NCBI RefSeq assembly: GCF_044762745.1
Contig: NZ_JBIWEX010000004.1
Span: forward strand, 161,178-225,177
Source: Psychrobacillus sp044762745
GTDB lineage: Bacteria; Bacillota; Bacilli; Bacillales_A; Planococcaceae
Length of the DNA: 64,000 bases
Reading direction: 5' to 3'
Position numbers and translations under genes: made by a program. Below the pieces are notes generated by a model, which saw only the letters and a program-made list of their open reading frames with translations, ran no database searches and had not been told where the DNA came from. Of the stretch, positions 43,515 to 51,419 are shown in pieces; position 1 is the first letter of the stretch, and every line of letters begins with the position of its first letter.

Positions 43515-44987
43515 TTAAAACTTTTTGCGCTTCTGCGGAGTCTTAATTTCTTCCCATGAATAATTGGGTGCAGTTGCAACCCACAACGTATCTCCCATCA
43601 TATCCACATCCATAACGATAGAGTCGTTCGCTTCAAACACTTTTTCAGATTTGCTTTCATCTCCCGTACTGATGGAATATATATCCTCACCTCTATGGGT
43701 GTATCCGAATAATTTCTCTCCTTTTTTAATAAAACTAACTACCATTTCATCCACTTGAATTGTTCTCCAATTCTTCTCTTGAAGATTTCGCGTCCAAATA
43801 CCACTTCGGGTGGTAATGAATAGCCTTTTATTAATCACTTTCATATCCATAGGTAGATCATTACTATTCGGTATTGTAATTTCGTTCCATCCATCATTTG
43901 TCTTTTGCAAAAGCTTTCTTTCTTCTGTGAGTCCTAACAAATCACCATTTTCCGATATTTGAATCACATTAAACGGGTTAGGAACAATAGCTTTTTCCCA
44001 ACTTTTCCCTTGATCGGTTGTATAAAAAATAGTGCCATTTGATAGCACGGCTATATGATTGTTGATGGAATAATCGACGTTCTCAAACGGTTGGTTTAAT
44101 GAAAGAATTTTTGTTCCTTTACTTTTGGATGTAATGCCTGCCCATAATTCTTTTTCTGTAGCTACATATAATTGATCATTCCTATCAAACCAAGCATGTG
44201 TCACATAATTATTAACTCGTAGTTCTGTCCATTTTTCCCCATTGTTATGGCTCCATTCAATAAAAGGTTGCTTGGTTGTACTAAATTGAGTTGGCTTTTT
44301 GTCTCCCCATACGACTATTTTTTTGTTTCCAACGACAACACCTGTAATCGCCCTCCCTTTTTTAGTTAGGTTTTCCGAACCAATACGTTTGGATATTAAT
44401 CCACCACCGTATGGTAATTTATGAATGGCATTGACTACATCTCCGTTTCGGGCATTGAATGAAATACGAGTAAATCGGTTATCTCCATCATTTCCGATCA
44501 CTGTTAGAATGGGTGTACCATTAATGTTATCAAGTGTATAATGATATCCTGTTGCCCAATCTTTTCCTTGTTTTAGTCCGTATTTCTCCTTTGCTAGTTG
44601 AAGAACATCAGAGCTATCCAATTTGATTTCATCGTAGATTATTGTTGGATCCGGAGATTGCTTAATCGGTCTAAACACGGTAATTTTCTTTTCTGAGATA
44701 CCAATTAGTAAATGCTCATCTGTACCTGGAACCATAAATTGCACAAACCAACTAAAGCGTTTCCCTGCTTCTCCTCTTGAGCCACCCATCGTTTCATCCA
44801 CACTGTTTACACTTGTAAGTATTGCGTTTACATTCCATTCTTTCGCTCGCTGAAATCCAATATCAATCGCTTCTTTAAGTGTTGTTTCACCATCCGCAGC
44901 GATTGTTTCATGGCCAATAAAATTGACAATAACTAAAAAAATCACGAATAAACAGAAGATTTTTATTAAGAAATTCAAAATGAGCAC
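43515..44987 (-). CDS. exported BNR/YCF48-like beta-propeller protein
   Basis: 490 aa. A signal peptide or N-terminal anchor (MLILNFLIKIFCLFVIFLVI) is followed by a PepSY-like segment near residues 40-190 and then by propeller-type repeats: WSHNNGEKWTELRVNN, YTTDQGKSWEKAIVPN, WTRNLQEKNWRTIQVD, as in BNR/sortilin/YCF48 domains. It is likely on the outer face of the membrane. Function is unknown. It is flanked upstream by a terminator and downstream by a decayed methyltransferase. Confidence 0.75.
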   Translation of the reverse strand: MLILNFLIKIFCLFVIFLVIVNFIGHETIAADGETTLKEAIDIGFQRAKEWNVNAILTSVNSVDETMGGSRGEAGKRFSWFVQFMVPGTDEHLLIGISEKKITVFRPIKQSPDPTIIYDEIKLDSSDVLQLAKEKYGLKQGKDWATGYHYTLDNINGTPILTVIGNDGDNRFTRISFNARNGDVVNAIHKLPYGGGLISKRIGSENLTKKGRAITGVVVGNKKIVVWGDKKPTQFSTTKQPFIEWSHNNGEKWTELRVNNYVTHAWFDRNDQLYVATEKELWAGITSKSKGTKILSLNQPFENVDYSINNHIAVLSNGTIFYTTDQGKSWEKAIVPNPFNVIQISENGDLLGLTEERKLLQKTNDGWNEITIPNSNDLPMDMKVINKRLFITTRSGIWTRNLQEKNWRTIQVDEMVVSFIKKGEKLFGYTHRGEDIYSISTGDESKSEKVFEANDSIVMDVDMMGDTLWVATAPNYSWEEIKTPQKRKKF

Positions 44988-45163
44988 CTTCCTATAACTA
45001 AATTGACATAATAACTAAAGATTCAATATGTCTATTTAGATTGATGCAAATAACTCGATATATCCCCTTTTAGATCAGTCGTCTGAAATAAGCCATATTC
45101 TTAAACTTAATTACCATTAATGAAAATACCTTTATAACAATACATTTTATTACTAACATTACA

Positions 45164-45202
45164 TAAAAAAGAGGCCATTCATTTAGAACAGCCTCTTTTT
45201 TC
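45164..45202 (-). terminator. terminator after the CoxG-like gene
   Basis: AAAAAAGAGGC/GCCTCTTTTTT hairpin with long T-runs on both strands; located downstream of the minus-strand SRPBCC gene. Confidence 0.85.
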
Positions 45203-45283
45203 CGATATTAATAAACCTTCTAGTAAAACACTTTACTTTCGAGGAAGTATCCCCAAAATAAAGCGACTCTCCATCTTTCGAAA

Positions 45284-45724
45284 CTAGGAGAATACTGCAA
45301 TTTTACGTGCGATAGATTCTGTTAAACGAGATGCTACTTTTGGAACAGCCCATTTAATAATTGGTGTTAACATCGCACCCGATAAGCCGCCTGCATGGAC
45401 TTCCACTGTACAAGTCATTGTCGTTTTACCATCAACTTCTGTTGCAGTAAAGTGACCGCTTCCCGTAAAATTATCTGTTAAACCTTTAAGTTCAAACATA
45501 ATATTGGAAGGTTCATTCCATTCGGTAATATCTACCTGCGCTTGAATTGTTTTTTTTATACCTTTTACGTTACCTTCAAATGTCCAAATAGATTGCTTGT
45601 CATTGATAATTTCATGTTCTTTATAGGCTGGTACCGTCGTTGCCCATTTTTCAAGATCACTGACATAATCCCAAACTGCTTGTACATCTACTGGAATTTC
45701 TACTGTATGTGTTCCTGTTGCCAT
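45284..45724 (-). CDS. SRPBCC family protein (CoxG-like)
   Basis: About 146 aa from an ATG at 45724 with GAGGGGAACATA upstream. THTVEIPVDVQAVWDYVSDL, FELKGLTDNFTGSGHFTATE and TPIIKWAVPKVASRLTESI fit the START/SRPBCC fold of carbon monoxide dehydrogenase subunit G-like proteins. Binds a hydrophobic ligand or helps membrane association; no CO dehydrogenase genes are nearby, so the specific role is unknown. Confidence 0.8.
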   Translation of the reverse strand: MATGTHTVEIPVDVQAVWDYVSDLEKWATTVPAYKEHEIINDKQSIWTFEGNVKGIKKTIQAQVDITEWNEPSNIMFELKGLTDNFTGSGHFTATEVDGKTTMTCTVEVHAGGLSGAMLTPIIKWAVPKVASRLTESIARKIAVFS

Positions 45725-45744
45725 TATGTTCCCCTCTTCCACAA

Positions 45745-46170
45745 CTAATAAATGTAAATTTACATTCCTACAAAAATATTATTACATACTAAGGATGAAC
45801 TTACATCACCCATTATACAAAACTTTCCTTCTTTCAGCACCGTGTTTAAATTCTTCTGGTGTCATAAATCCTGAAGAATCCCATAGTCCTCCTATAAGTA
45901 TTCACAAATGGTTTTTCCATAAATACTACCGTCATAGAAATCAACTACTAAGTCAAACAGAAGTATTGGTTAAATCTTAATCCCCTTTACCCTGCTGTGA
46001 AAGAACGCTCTTATATTCCATTCAAATCAACTGGCCAGCAAGCAAAGTTCGACGCCTTTACTGAATTAGGGGTTACAAGATTATATAAATATGTATTTTA
46101 AAGATACTAAACTAGCTGTATGCGACAACTAAATTGACAAACACCGATATCATTAAAAATGAACTAAAAA
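45745..46170. other. intergenic region with a possible coding remnant
   Basis: On the + strand, 45980-46101 has an open frame reading NPLYPAVKERSYIPFKSTGQ with QQAKFDAFTELGVTRLYKYV before a TAA. It looks protein-like, but there is no start and I do not recognise the family. The rest of the region shows no gene. Confidence 0.3.
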
Positions 46171-47208
46171 TTACCATTTATTGAAAGTCTTATTTAACCA
46201 TACAGTAAACTTCTCTTTCTCTTCGAACTGCGGATAATGAGCAGACTCTTCGAATACAATAAACTCTTTTACAGGTGCTTCCAGGCTATCATAATAATTT
46301 TTTGCAGCATTAACAGACGTCATATAATCGAATTTCCCCATTACAAAATAAACTGGCAAATCCACTTGATTTACAATATCCGAAATATTATGTTGTGCCT
46401 CTTCGTTCAACAAAGTTTCTTGTGTAACAAAAATTCCTCTTAGATAACGAATTACATCCATCCCGTTATATTCAGAACTTAAAAGAAAACCTATTAGATA
46501 ATCTCTATTATCATTAATAAGTCTTGCTGCACCTCCATATTTACGTACTAGTTTTCTTGGTGTCTGCACTTCTCCCAGTTCAATCAATTGTTGAAGTTGC
46601 ATTAATCTTTCCACATCATCCGAATTTCCCTCTAGATTTGCCTGTTTCATTGTAAATTCTAAACTATCCAACTCACTTTGAACCGTATTGGCTACTTGTC
46701 CAATTCCTATATATGCATAATATTTCTCAGGTGCTTCAGCGACAACTCGCATTCCAATATAAGTACCAAATGAATGCCCAATTAATAGAACTTTTTCTTG
46801 GTTAAACCTCTCCGAAATGTAATCAGTTAATGCTAGCAAATCCTCAACCAGTAAATCAGTAGTCAGGTTTGAATAGTCTTCAAAAAAATGATAGGACTTT
46901 CCACTCCCGCGCTGATCATAATGTACAATAGTAAATTGCTTCTCAAGATCTTTTTGGTATTTTCTTACGTAAGGAATTTCGGAGCACGCTGGACCACCAT
47001 GAACAAAGATGAGAATAGGATTGCTTGAATCTTCTCCCCTAATCATAATCTCATGTCCTGTTCCATTAATTTCAACCTGTTCCATCGTACTAATGCCATG
47101 CTCACTGTTAATGGGCGGTGTCCATGTAGGAAAAAACACCCAGAGTAAAACAAAAAACAAAGTAATTATTAAACTAAACTTAAATATTTTAGTCATAATC
47201 CTTCGCAT
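46171..47208 (-). CDS. alpha/beta hydrolase (proline iminopeptidase-like)
   Basis: About 345 aa from an ATG at 47208 with AGGAGG upstream. One N-terminal membrane helix (FKFSLIITLFFVLLWVFF) anchors it. The nucleophile elbow is LIGHSFGTYIGMR; the oxyanion segment HGGPACSE and YDQRGSGKSYHF match the S33 proline iminopeptidase family; the acid Asp and His (EESAHYPQFEEKE) are at the end. It is likely a membrane-anchored peptidase or esterase acting outside the cell. Function unknown. Confidence 0.82.
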   Translation of the reverse strand: MRRIMTKIFKFSLIITLFFVLLWVFFPTWTPPINSEHGISTMEQVEINGTGHEIMIRGEDSSNPILIFVHGGPACSEIPYVRKYQKDLEKQFTIVHYDQRGSGKSYHFFEDYSNLTTDLLVEDLLALTDYISERFNQEKVLLIGHSFGTYIGMRVVAEAPEKYYAYIGIGQVANTVQSELDSLEFTMKQANLEGNSDDVERLMQLQQLIELGEVQTPRKLVRKYGGAARLINDNRDYLIGFLLSSEYNGMDVIRYLRGIFVTQETLLNEEAQHNISDIVNQVDLPVYFVMGKFDYMTSVNAAKNYYDSLEAPVKEFIVFEESAHYPQFEEKEKFTVWLNKTFNKW

Positions 47209-47440
47209 TCTATTTCTCTCCTCCTTTATAGCCATATAATTTAATCTAATTATTACCATTAAAAAAATTCTTAATATCCTAAATAATACACACTATAATT
47301 AGTTTATTAAATGAGGTGTTTCTAATGACCTCATTTAGCAGTTTAAGTGCAATTCACTACAATTTTTCTTATATGACTTCAATCAGCCTTTTTATTGCAC
47401 TAACTATTAATTCTGGTTCCATTCTGTACTCAATGATTTA

Positions 47441-48307
47441 TCATGTAATTATGTCGAGAATCTTATGTGATAAAATGTCACTCTCTATGTGATTAAATGT
47501 TTTTGGGTCCGCAGTTACAATAACTGAAATCCTTTCCTTGGGATAAATGAGAAATTGTTGCCCCCCTGAACCTAAAGCCCGATAAACCTCATTATCTTTA
47601 TACCGTTTAATCCACCATCCAAATCCATAATCACCGAAACTTAAATTTGTTAGTATGCCACTTGAAGTGGACATATTTATCCAATCATCAGGAATAATTT
47701 CATTGGTATTTTCTAAACCATTATTAACAAGTATTTGAGATATTTTTATTAAACTTTCAAATGAGATCTTTAAGCCTGTACTCCCGACAGTTACACCTTG
47801 AGGGTCACTTCCCCATTCAATATCTATTATTTCTAGTGGTGAAAAGAAGTTTGTTTGAGCAAAATTGGACAATGTTAAGCCTGTTGACTTACTAATAATG
47901 GCAGATAGGAGATGATAATCAACTCCTTTATATCTAAATGTACCAGTTACTGCTAATGGAAGGTTTAAGATGTCTCTTACCCAATCATTACTGTTTAGAA
48001 CCAGTCCATATAAATCTTTGTCATCAATATCAAAACCCGAACTCATTGTAAGTAAATGTCTTATAGATATATGACTAGGAGCACTAGGTAGGAAGTAATT
48101 AATCGGAGTTTCAAGAGACTTTATAAATCCTTTTTTTAATGCAATCCCAATTAAAAGAGAAACGATGCTTTTTGTCATTGAACGAATATTTATTAAATGA
48201 GAACTTTTCTTATCCTGGGAACTAAATATTTCTCTATTTGACTTTGACACGTATAAATTATGAATCGATTCATTCTGCTCATATAATCTGAAGATTTCTT
48301 TAATCAT
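47441..48307 (-). CDS. serine hydrolase, beta-lactamase-like
   Basis: 288 aa, penicillin-binding-protein/class C fold. The catalytic SxxK is in IRSMTKSIVSLL (near residue 46) and a YxH-type second motif is in YKGVDYHLLSAII, with WINMSTSSGILTNLSFGDYG and GSGGQQFLIYPK at the C-terminus. No signal peptide is visible. Such proteins may be esterases or peptidases; no antibiotic role is indicated by its context. Confidence 0.8.
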   Translation of the reverse strand: MIKEIFRLYEQNESIHNLYVSKSNREIFSSQDKKSSHLINIRSMTKSIVSLLIGIALKKGFIKSLETPINYFLPSAPSHISIRHLLTMSSGFDIDDKDLYGLVLNSNDWVRDILNLPLAVTGTFRYKGVDYHLLSAIISKSTGLTLSNFAQTNFFSPLEIIDIEWGSDPQGVTVGSTGLKISFESLIKISQILVNNGLENTNEIIPDDWINMSTSSGILTNLSFGDYGFGWWIKRYKDNEVYRALGSGGQQFLIYPKERISVIVTADPKTFNHIESDILSHKILDIIT

Positions 48308-48422
48308 AAGAATTCTGTCCCCTTCTATTAATTTACTTTTCTATCATAGGATTTACACTCAATAAAGTGGGAGGCAAAGGAATGAGTATTATCAGGAATA
48401 CTTTTCAAGCGTAAAAAGGGGC

Positions 48423-48440
48423 AACGTCTTAAAAGACGTT
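48423..48440. repeat. 18-bp near-perfect palindrome
   Basis: AACGTCTT-AA-AAGACGTT. It lies just beyond the terminator of the gene remnant that follows and could be a second hairpin or a DNA-binding site. Confidence 0.4.
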
Positions 48441-48441
48441 T

Positions 48442-48474
48442 AAAAAGGGCATTGATCTCTTCTTGGATCAACGC
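48442..48474 (-). terminator. terminator left from a decayed gene
   Basis: GCGTTGATC/GATCAATGC hairpin with a CCTTTTT 3' side on the minus strand, just after the stop of the fragment at 48487-48636. Confidence 0.7.
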
Positions 48475-48486
48475 CTCGTTTGTTTA

Positions 48487-48636
48487 TCAGTCCGTTGACA
48501 AACTCCAATATATGTCTTCTATACCGAACCACTTAAGATTTCTAAACTCTTTTTCCCATCCTATCAATGCCTGAGCCTTTAATCGACTAACCTCTTCTTC
48601 AAGACCAATATTCCATTTAGAAAGATTAAAGTTGAA
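48487..48636 (-). pseudogene. C-terminal coding remnant, possibly methyltransferase
   Basis: The frame reads LSKWNIGLEEEVSRLKAQAL and IGWEKEFRNLKWFGIEDIYW before a TGA, then a terminator. The composition and terminator show that this was the end of a real gene. No upstream part survives. I suspect the C-terminal region of a class I methyltransferase, but I cannot confirm this. Confidence 0.4.
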
Positions 48637-48774
48637 TCAAAAGACACTATTTCCCCATTCTTAGTAAGGCTACAAAAATAAAGACGTTCTAGTTGTTTGA
48701 AAGTTCATAAAAAAAAATTTCAACTTAAGCATAAGAAATTTTATAGTATTCGTTACATATGCTATTTAAACATT

Positions 48775-49116
48775 CTAAGAGAAGAATATTTCGGTTATAT
48801 ATTTTTGAATAATTAAAAAGACCCCCCAACCAATAACTCCAAATAAAATCGCTATTGATAAATGGACTGAATGTTTTAGTGCCATATAAATTAACAGCAG
48901 CATTACAATTGTTGCTGGAAGACCTGCTATTACTCCACTTGTAAATTGATTAATAGTTTTTGCAGATTCTCCTTGTACAGTTAGCCAAATAATACTTAAA
49001 ATACTGATTAAAGGTAAAGCTGCTATAATCCCTCCATATACTGGAAATCTCCTTGCTATTTCTGTTACTATGCCAATAATAACAGCAGAACTTACAATTT
49101 TAATAAATAAGTACAT
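48775..49116 (-). CDS. DUF3147 family membrane protein
   Basis: 113 aa with four hydrophobic segments: VSSAVIIGIVTEIARRF, GGIIAALPLISILSIIWL, GVIAGLPATIVMLLLIYM and AILFGVIGWGVFLIIQ. It fits DUF3147-type membrane proteins of Bacilli. It starts immediately after the MarR-type gene stop (same operon) and is likely regulated by it; a transport or efflux-accessory role is possible but not shown. Confidence 0.75.
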   Translation of the reverse strand: MYLFIKIVSSAVIIGIVTEIARRFPVYGGIIAALPLISILSIIWLTVQGESAKTINQFTSGVIAGLPATIVMLLLIYMALKHSVHLSIAILFGVIGWGVFLIIQKYITEIFFS

Positions 49117-49515
49117 TTATTTTGATACCTCGCTTAGTAATTGAAAGGCTTTAACAATTTGTATCCTTTCATTATTTGATAGCTTGTCAAGTGCTGTTTG
49201 TAATTTTTCTCCATCTAATTCTGTATTCTTCTTTAAAATCTGTAAACCGAGCTTTGTTAAATGCAAATAAACCTTACGTTGATCTTTTTCATATCTTTCT
49301 TTATATAGCCAGCCATTACTTACTAGCTTTTTCACGTGTTCCGACGCAGTATTGTGTGATATGGATAAATGCTCTGCAATATCACGAATCATGACGAACT
49401 GCTTTTTATGTACCATTTGTAATATACGGACACTTTGGTGGGAAATGGCTTCTTGCTGTGCAAGATGAAGTTCAAAATAAATATCAGTAAAGTATCTATT
49501 TATTTCATCAATCAT
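49117..49515 (-). CDS. MarR family transcriptional regulator
   Basis: About 132 aa from an ATG at 49515 with GGAGG upstream. Winged helix: VMIRDIAEHLSISHNTASEH, VKKLVSNGWLYKERYEKDQR, KVYLHLTKLGLQ. First gene of a two-gene operon with the DUF3147 membrane protein. A perfect palindrome lies in its promoter, indicating autorepression. Confidence 0.87.
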   Translation of the reverse strand: MIDEINRYFTDIYFELHLAQQEAISHQSVRILQMVHKKQFVMIRDIAEHLSISHNTASEHVKKLVSNGWLYKERYEKDQRKVYLHLTKLGLQILKKNTELDGEKLQTALDKLSNNERIQIVKAFQLLSEVSK

Positions 49516-49552
49516 ATAATATACCTCCAATTTATATATCGTTTCAATTGAT

Positions 49553-49573
49553 TATATCGTAATATACGATATA
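49553..49573. promoter_or_regulatory. 21-bp perfect palindromic operator in the MarR promoter
   Basis: TATATCGTA-ATA-TACGATATA, 9-bp perfect arms. It overlaps the -10 TATAAT and most of the spacer from the -35 TTGAAT on the minus strand (spacer 18). A second TATATCG half-site lies at 49534-49540. The expected binder is the adjacent MarR-type protein. Confidence 0.8.
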
Positions 49574-49795
49574 AATTCAATAAAAAGTTTACCAACTTCT
49601 TAAATATGGTATTTCAAGTGATGGTCGAACAGATTCTATTGAACTTCGAAAGCGGTGCATCCATTCATAGCGAGGCACCATCCATGTACGAAAATAATGA
49701 GTAATGTCTTCATTATAAAAATAATAAACTTGTTCGATCTCTAAAACATATCTTTGTGCATTTCTAATTTAGTATTTGCATATAAAAATACCTAA

Positions 49796-49836
49796 AAAAA
49801 ACAGCGAAAGCATATACAATGCCTCCGCTGTTTTTT
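49796..49836 (-). terminator. terminator after brxB
   Basis: AAAACAGCGAAAGCAT/ATGCCTCCGCTGTTTT hairpin with a long T-run, on the minus-strand exit of brxB. Confidence 0.8.
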
Positions 49837-49843
49837 AGTTGTA

Positions 49844-50284
49844 TTAAACTTCTTCACAATGTTCTTCAAATAATCCTTGAAGATGTGTAATAACTGATGT
49901 TGGAGCATGTCCTTCAATTTCGTGACGACCGATTTCAGCAATTGGTTGACCATCTTTTAACAATACAAAAGATGGAGAAGATGGTAAATGGTCATCTCCA
50001 AAAAGATTACGTGCTTGTTGTGTCGCTAATTTATCTTGACCTGCAAATACTGTTACAAGATGATCTGGGCGTTTATCGTAATGCACTGCGTTAGCTGCTG
50101 CTGGACGAGCGATACCACCAGCACAACCACAAACAGAGTTTACCATTACAAGTGTTGTACCTGGACGAGCAAACGCTGCGTCTACATCTTCCGGAGTTGT
50201 TAATTGCTCGTAACCACTTGCATCCATTTCTCCGCGGGCTTGCATAATCATATCATTCATCAATAAATTAAAATCCATATTCAT
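49844..50284 (-). CDS. brxB: bacilliredoxin BrxB
   Basis: 146 aa. The CGC motif in VNSVCGCAGGIARPAAANAV is the active site of bacilliredoxins, which remove bacillithiol from protein mixed disulfides; VTVFAGQDKLATQQARNLFG and SPSFVLLKDGQPIAEIGRHE complete the thioredoxin-like fold. B. subtilis YqiW lies in the same neighbourhood. GGAGTG precedes the ATG. It follows the meaB gene by 40 bases. Confidence 0.93.
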   Translation of the reverse strand: MNMDFNLLMNDMIMQARGEMDASGYEQLTTPEDVDAAFARPGTTLVMVNSVCGCAGGIARPAAANAVHYDKRPDHLVTVFAGQDKLATQQARNLFGDDHLPSSPSFVLLKDGQPIAEIGRHEIEGHAPTSVITHLQGLFEEHCEEV

Positions 50285-50324
50285 TGTTCAACACTCCTTT
50301 TCAAACTAGTATTATCTTATCAGA

Positions 50325-51419
50325 TTATTGTTTAGAATTCGAGGAAAATAACTCATCTACCGCTTGCGAGACAGTCATCTGTTCTCCTCTTACTAATTGC
50401 TCTAATTCCTTCATCGATTGTTTTTTTTCAATAGAAGAAAAAAAGTCATCATATAATCGGTCGAGGATCATCGTTTTATACCAGTCAACCGTTTGTTCTT
50501 TTCTTCTATTTTCCCAAACGCCATATTCTAGCATACTTTTTTGAAAAGACAATATCGTGCTCCATACGATATCTAGTCCTTTTTTATAAAGGGAAGAAAC
50601 AGCAAGAGCTGGTGTTGTCCAGTTCGGCGTAGACGGTGCTAAAAAGTGAAGAATTTGTTTATATTCTGCCACTGTTTTTTTAGCGAGTTTTTCATTCGCC
50701 CCATCTGCTTTATTCACCACAATCGCATCGGCGAGCTCCATAATCCCTTTTTTCATTCCTTGTAATTCGTCTCCAGCACCAGTTAGTGCAAGAAGCAAAA
50801 AGAAATCGACCATTCCACGAACAATTGTTTCACTTTGTCCAACTCCAACCGTTTCGACTAAAATGACATCATATCCGGCTGCTTCACATAAAAGCATCGT
50901 TTCTCGAGATTTCTTATGCACCCCGCCAAGTGTTCCTGCTGAAGGCGAAGGTCTAATAAAAGCGCTTGGATTCCTTGCTAGCTCTTCCATCCTCGTTTTA
51001 TCTCCAAGAATACTGCCACCTGTTAAAGACGAACTAGGATCAATCGCAAGCACCGCTACTCTATATCCTCGATCACAAAGCATTTTCCCGAAAGCTTCGA
51101 TGAACGTACTTTTCCCAGCTCCTGGGACTCCAGTAATCCCGATACGAATACTGTTTCCAGTGTGAGGGAGAAGTTGTTTTAATAATTGCTGACCAATTGC
51201 TTGCTGATCACTTACCGTACTTTCAATAAACGTAATCGCTTTTGCTAAATGTAACCTAGAGCCATTTCGGATTTCTCGGATATATGCTTCCTCATCAATG
51301 ACAAGTGACTTCTTTTTAGTGAATTTTTTTACACTAGCCTTCCCCATACCATCATGTTGCGATTTAATCCCACTCATGACATGCATCGAAGTTTGGTTTG
51401 TATTATGCGTTCCAGCCAT
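50325..51419 (-). CDS. meaB: methylmalonyl-CoA mutase-associated GTPase MeaB
   Basis: 364 aa G3E-family GTPase. Walker A GITGVPGAGKSTFIEAFG (residues about 93-110), EVVLVETVGVGQSE (switch II), IVVNKADGANEK (NKxD), and a C-terminal dimerisation helix. It protects and reloads adenosylcobalamin in the mutase. The ATG overlaps the mutase large-subunit stop by one base (TAATG), showing translational coupling. Confidence 0.94.
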   Translation of the reverse strand: MAGTHNTNQTSMHVMSGIKSQHDGMGKASVKKFTKKKSLVIDEEAYIREIRNGSRLHLAKAITFIESTVSDQQAIGQQLLKQLLPHTGNSIRIGITGVPGAGKSTFIEAFGKMLCDRGYRVAVLAIDPSSSLTGGSILGDKTRMEELARNPSAFIRPSPSAGTLGGVHKKSRETMLLCEAAGYDVILVETVGVGQSETIVRGMVDFFLLLALTGAGDELQGMKKGIMELADAIVVNKADGANEKLAKKTVAEYKQILHFLAPSTPNWTTPALAVSSLYKKGLDIVWSTILSFQKSMLEYGVWENRRKEQTVDWYKTMILDRLYDDFFSSIEKKQSMKELEQLVRGEQMTVSQAVDELFSSNSKQ

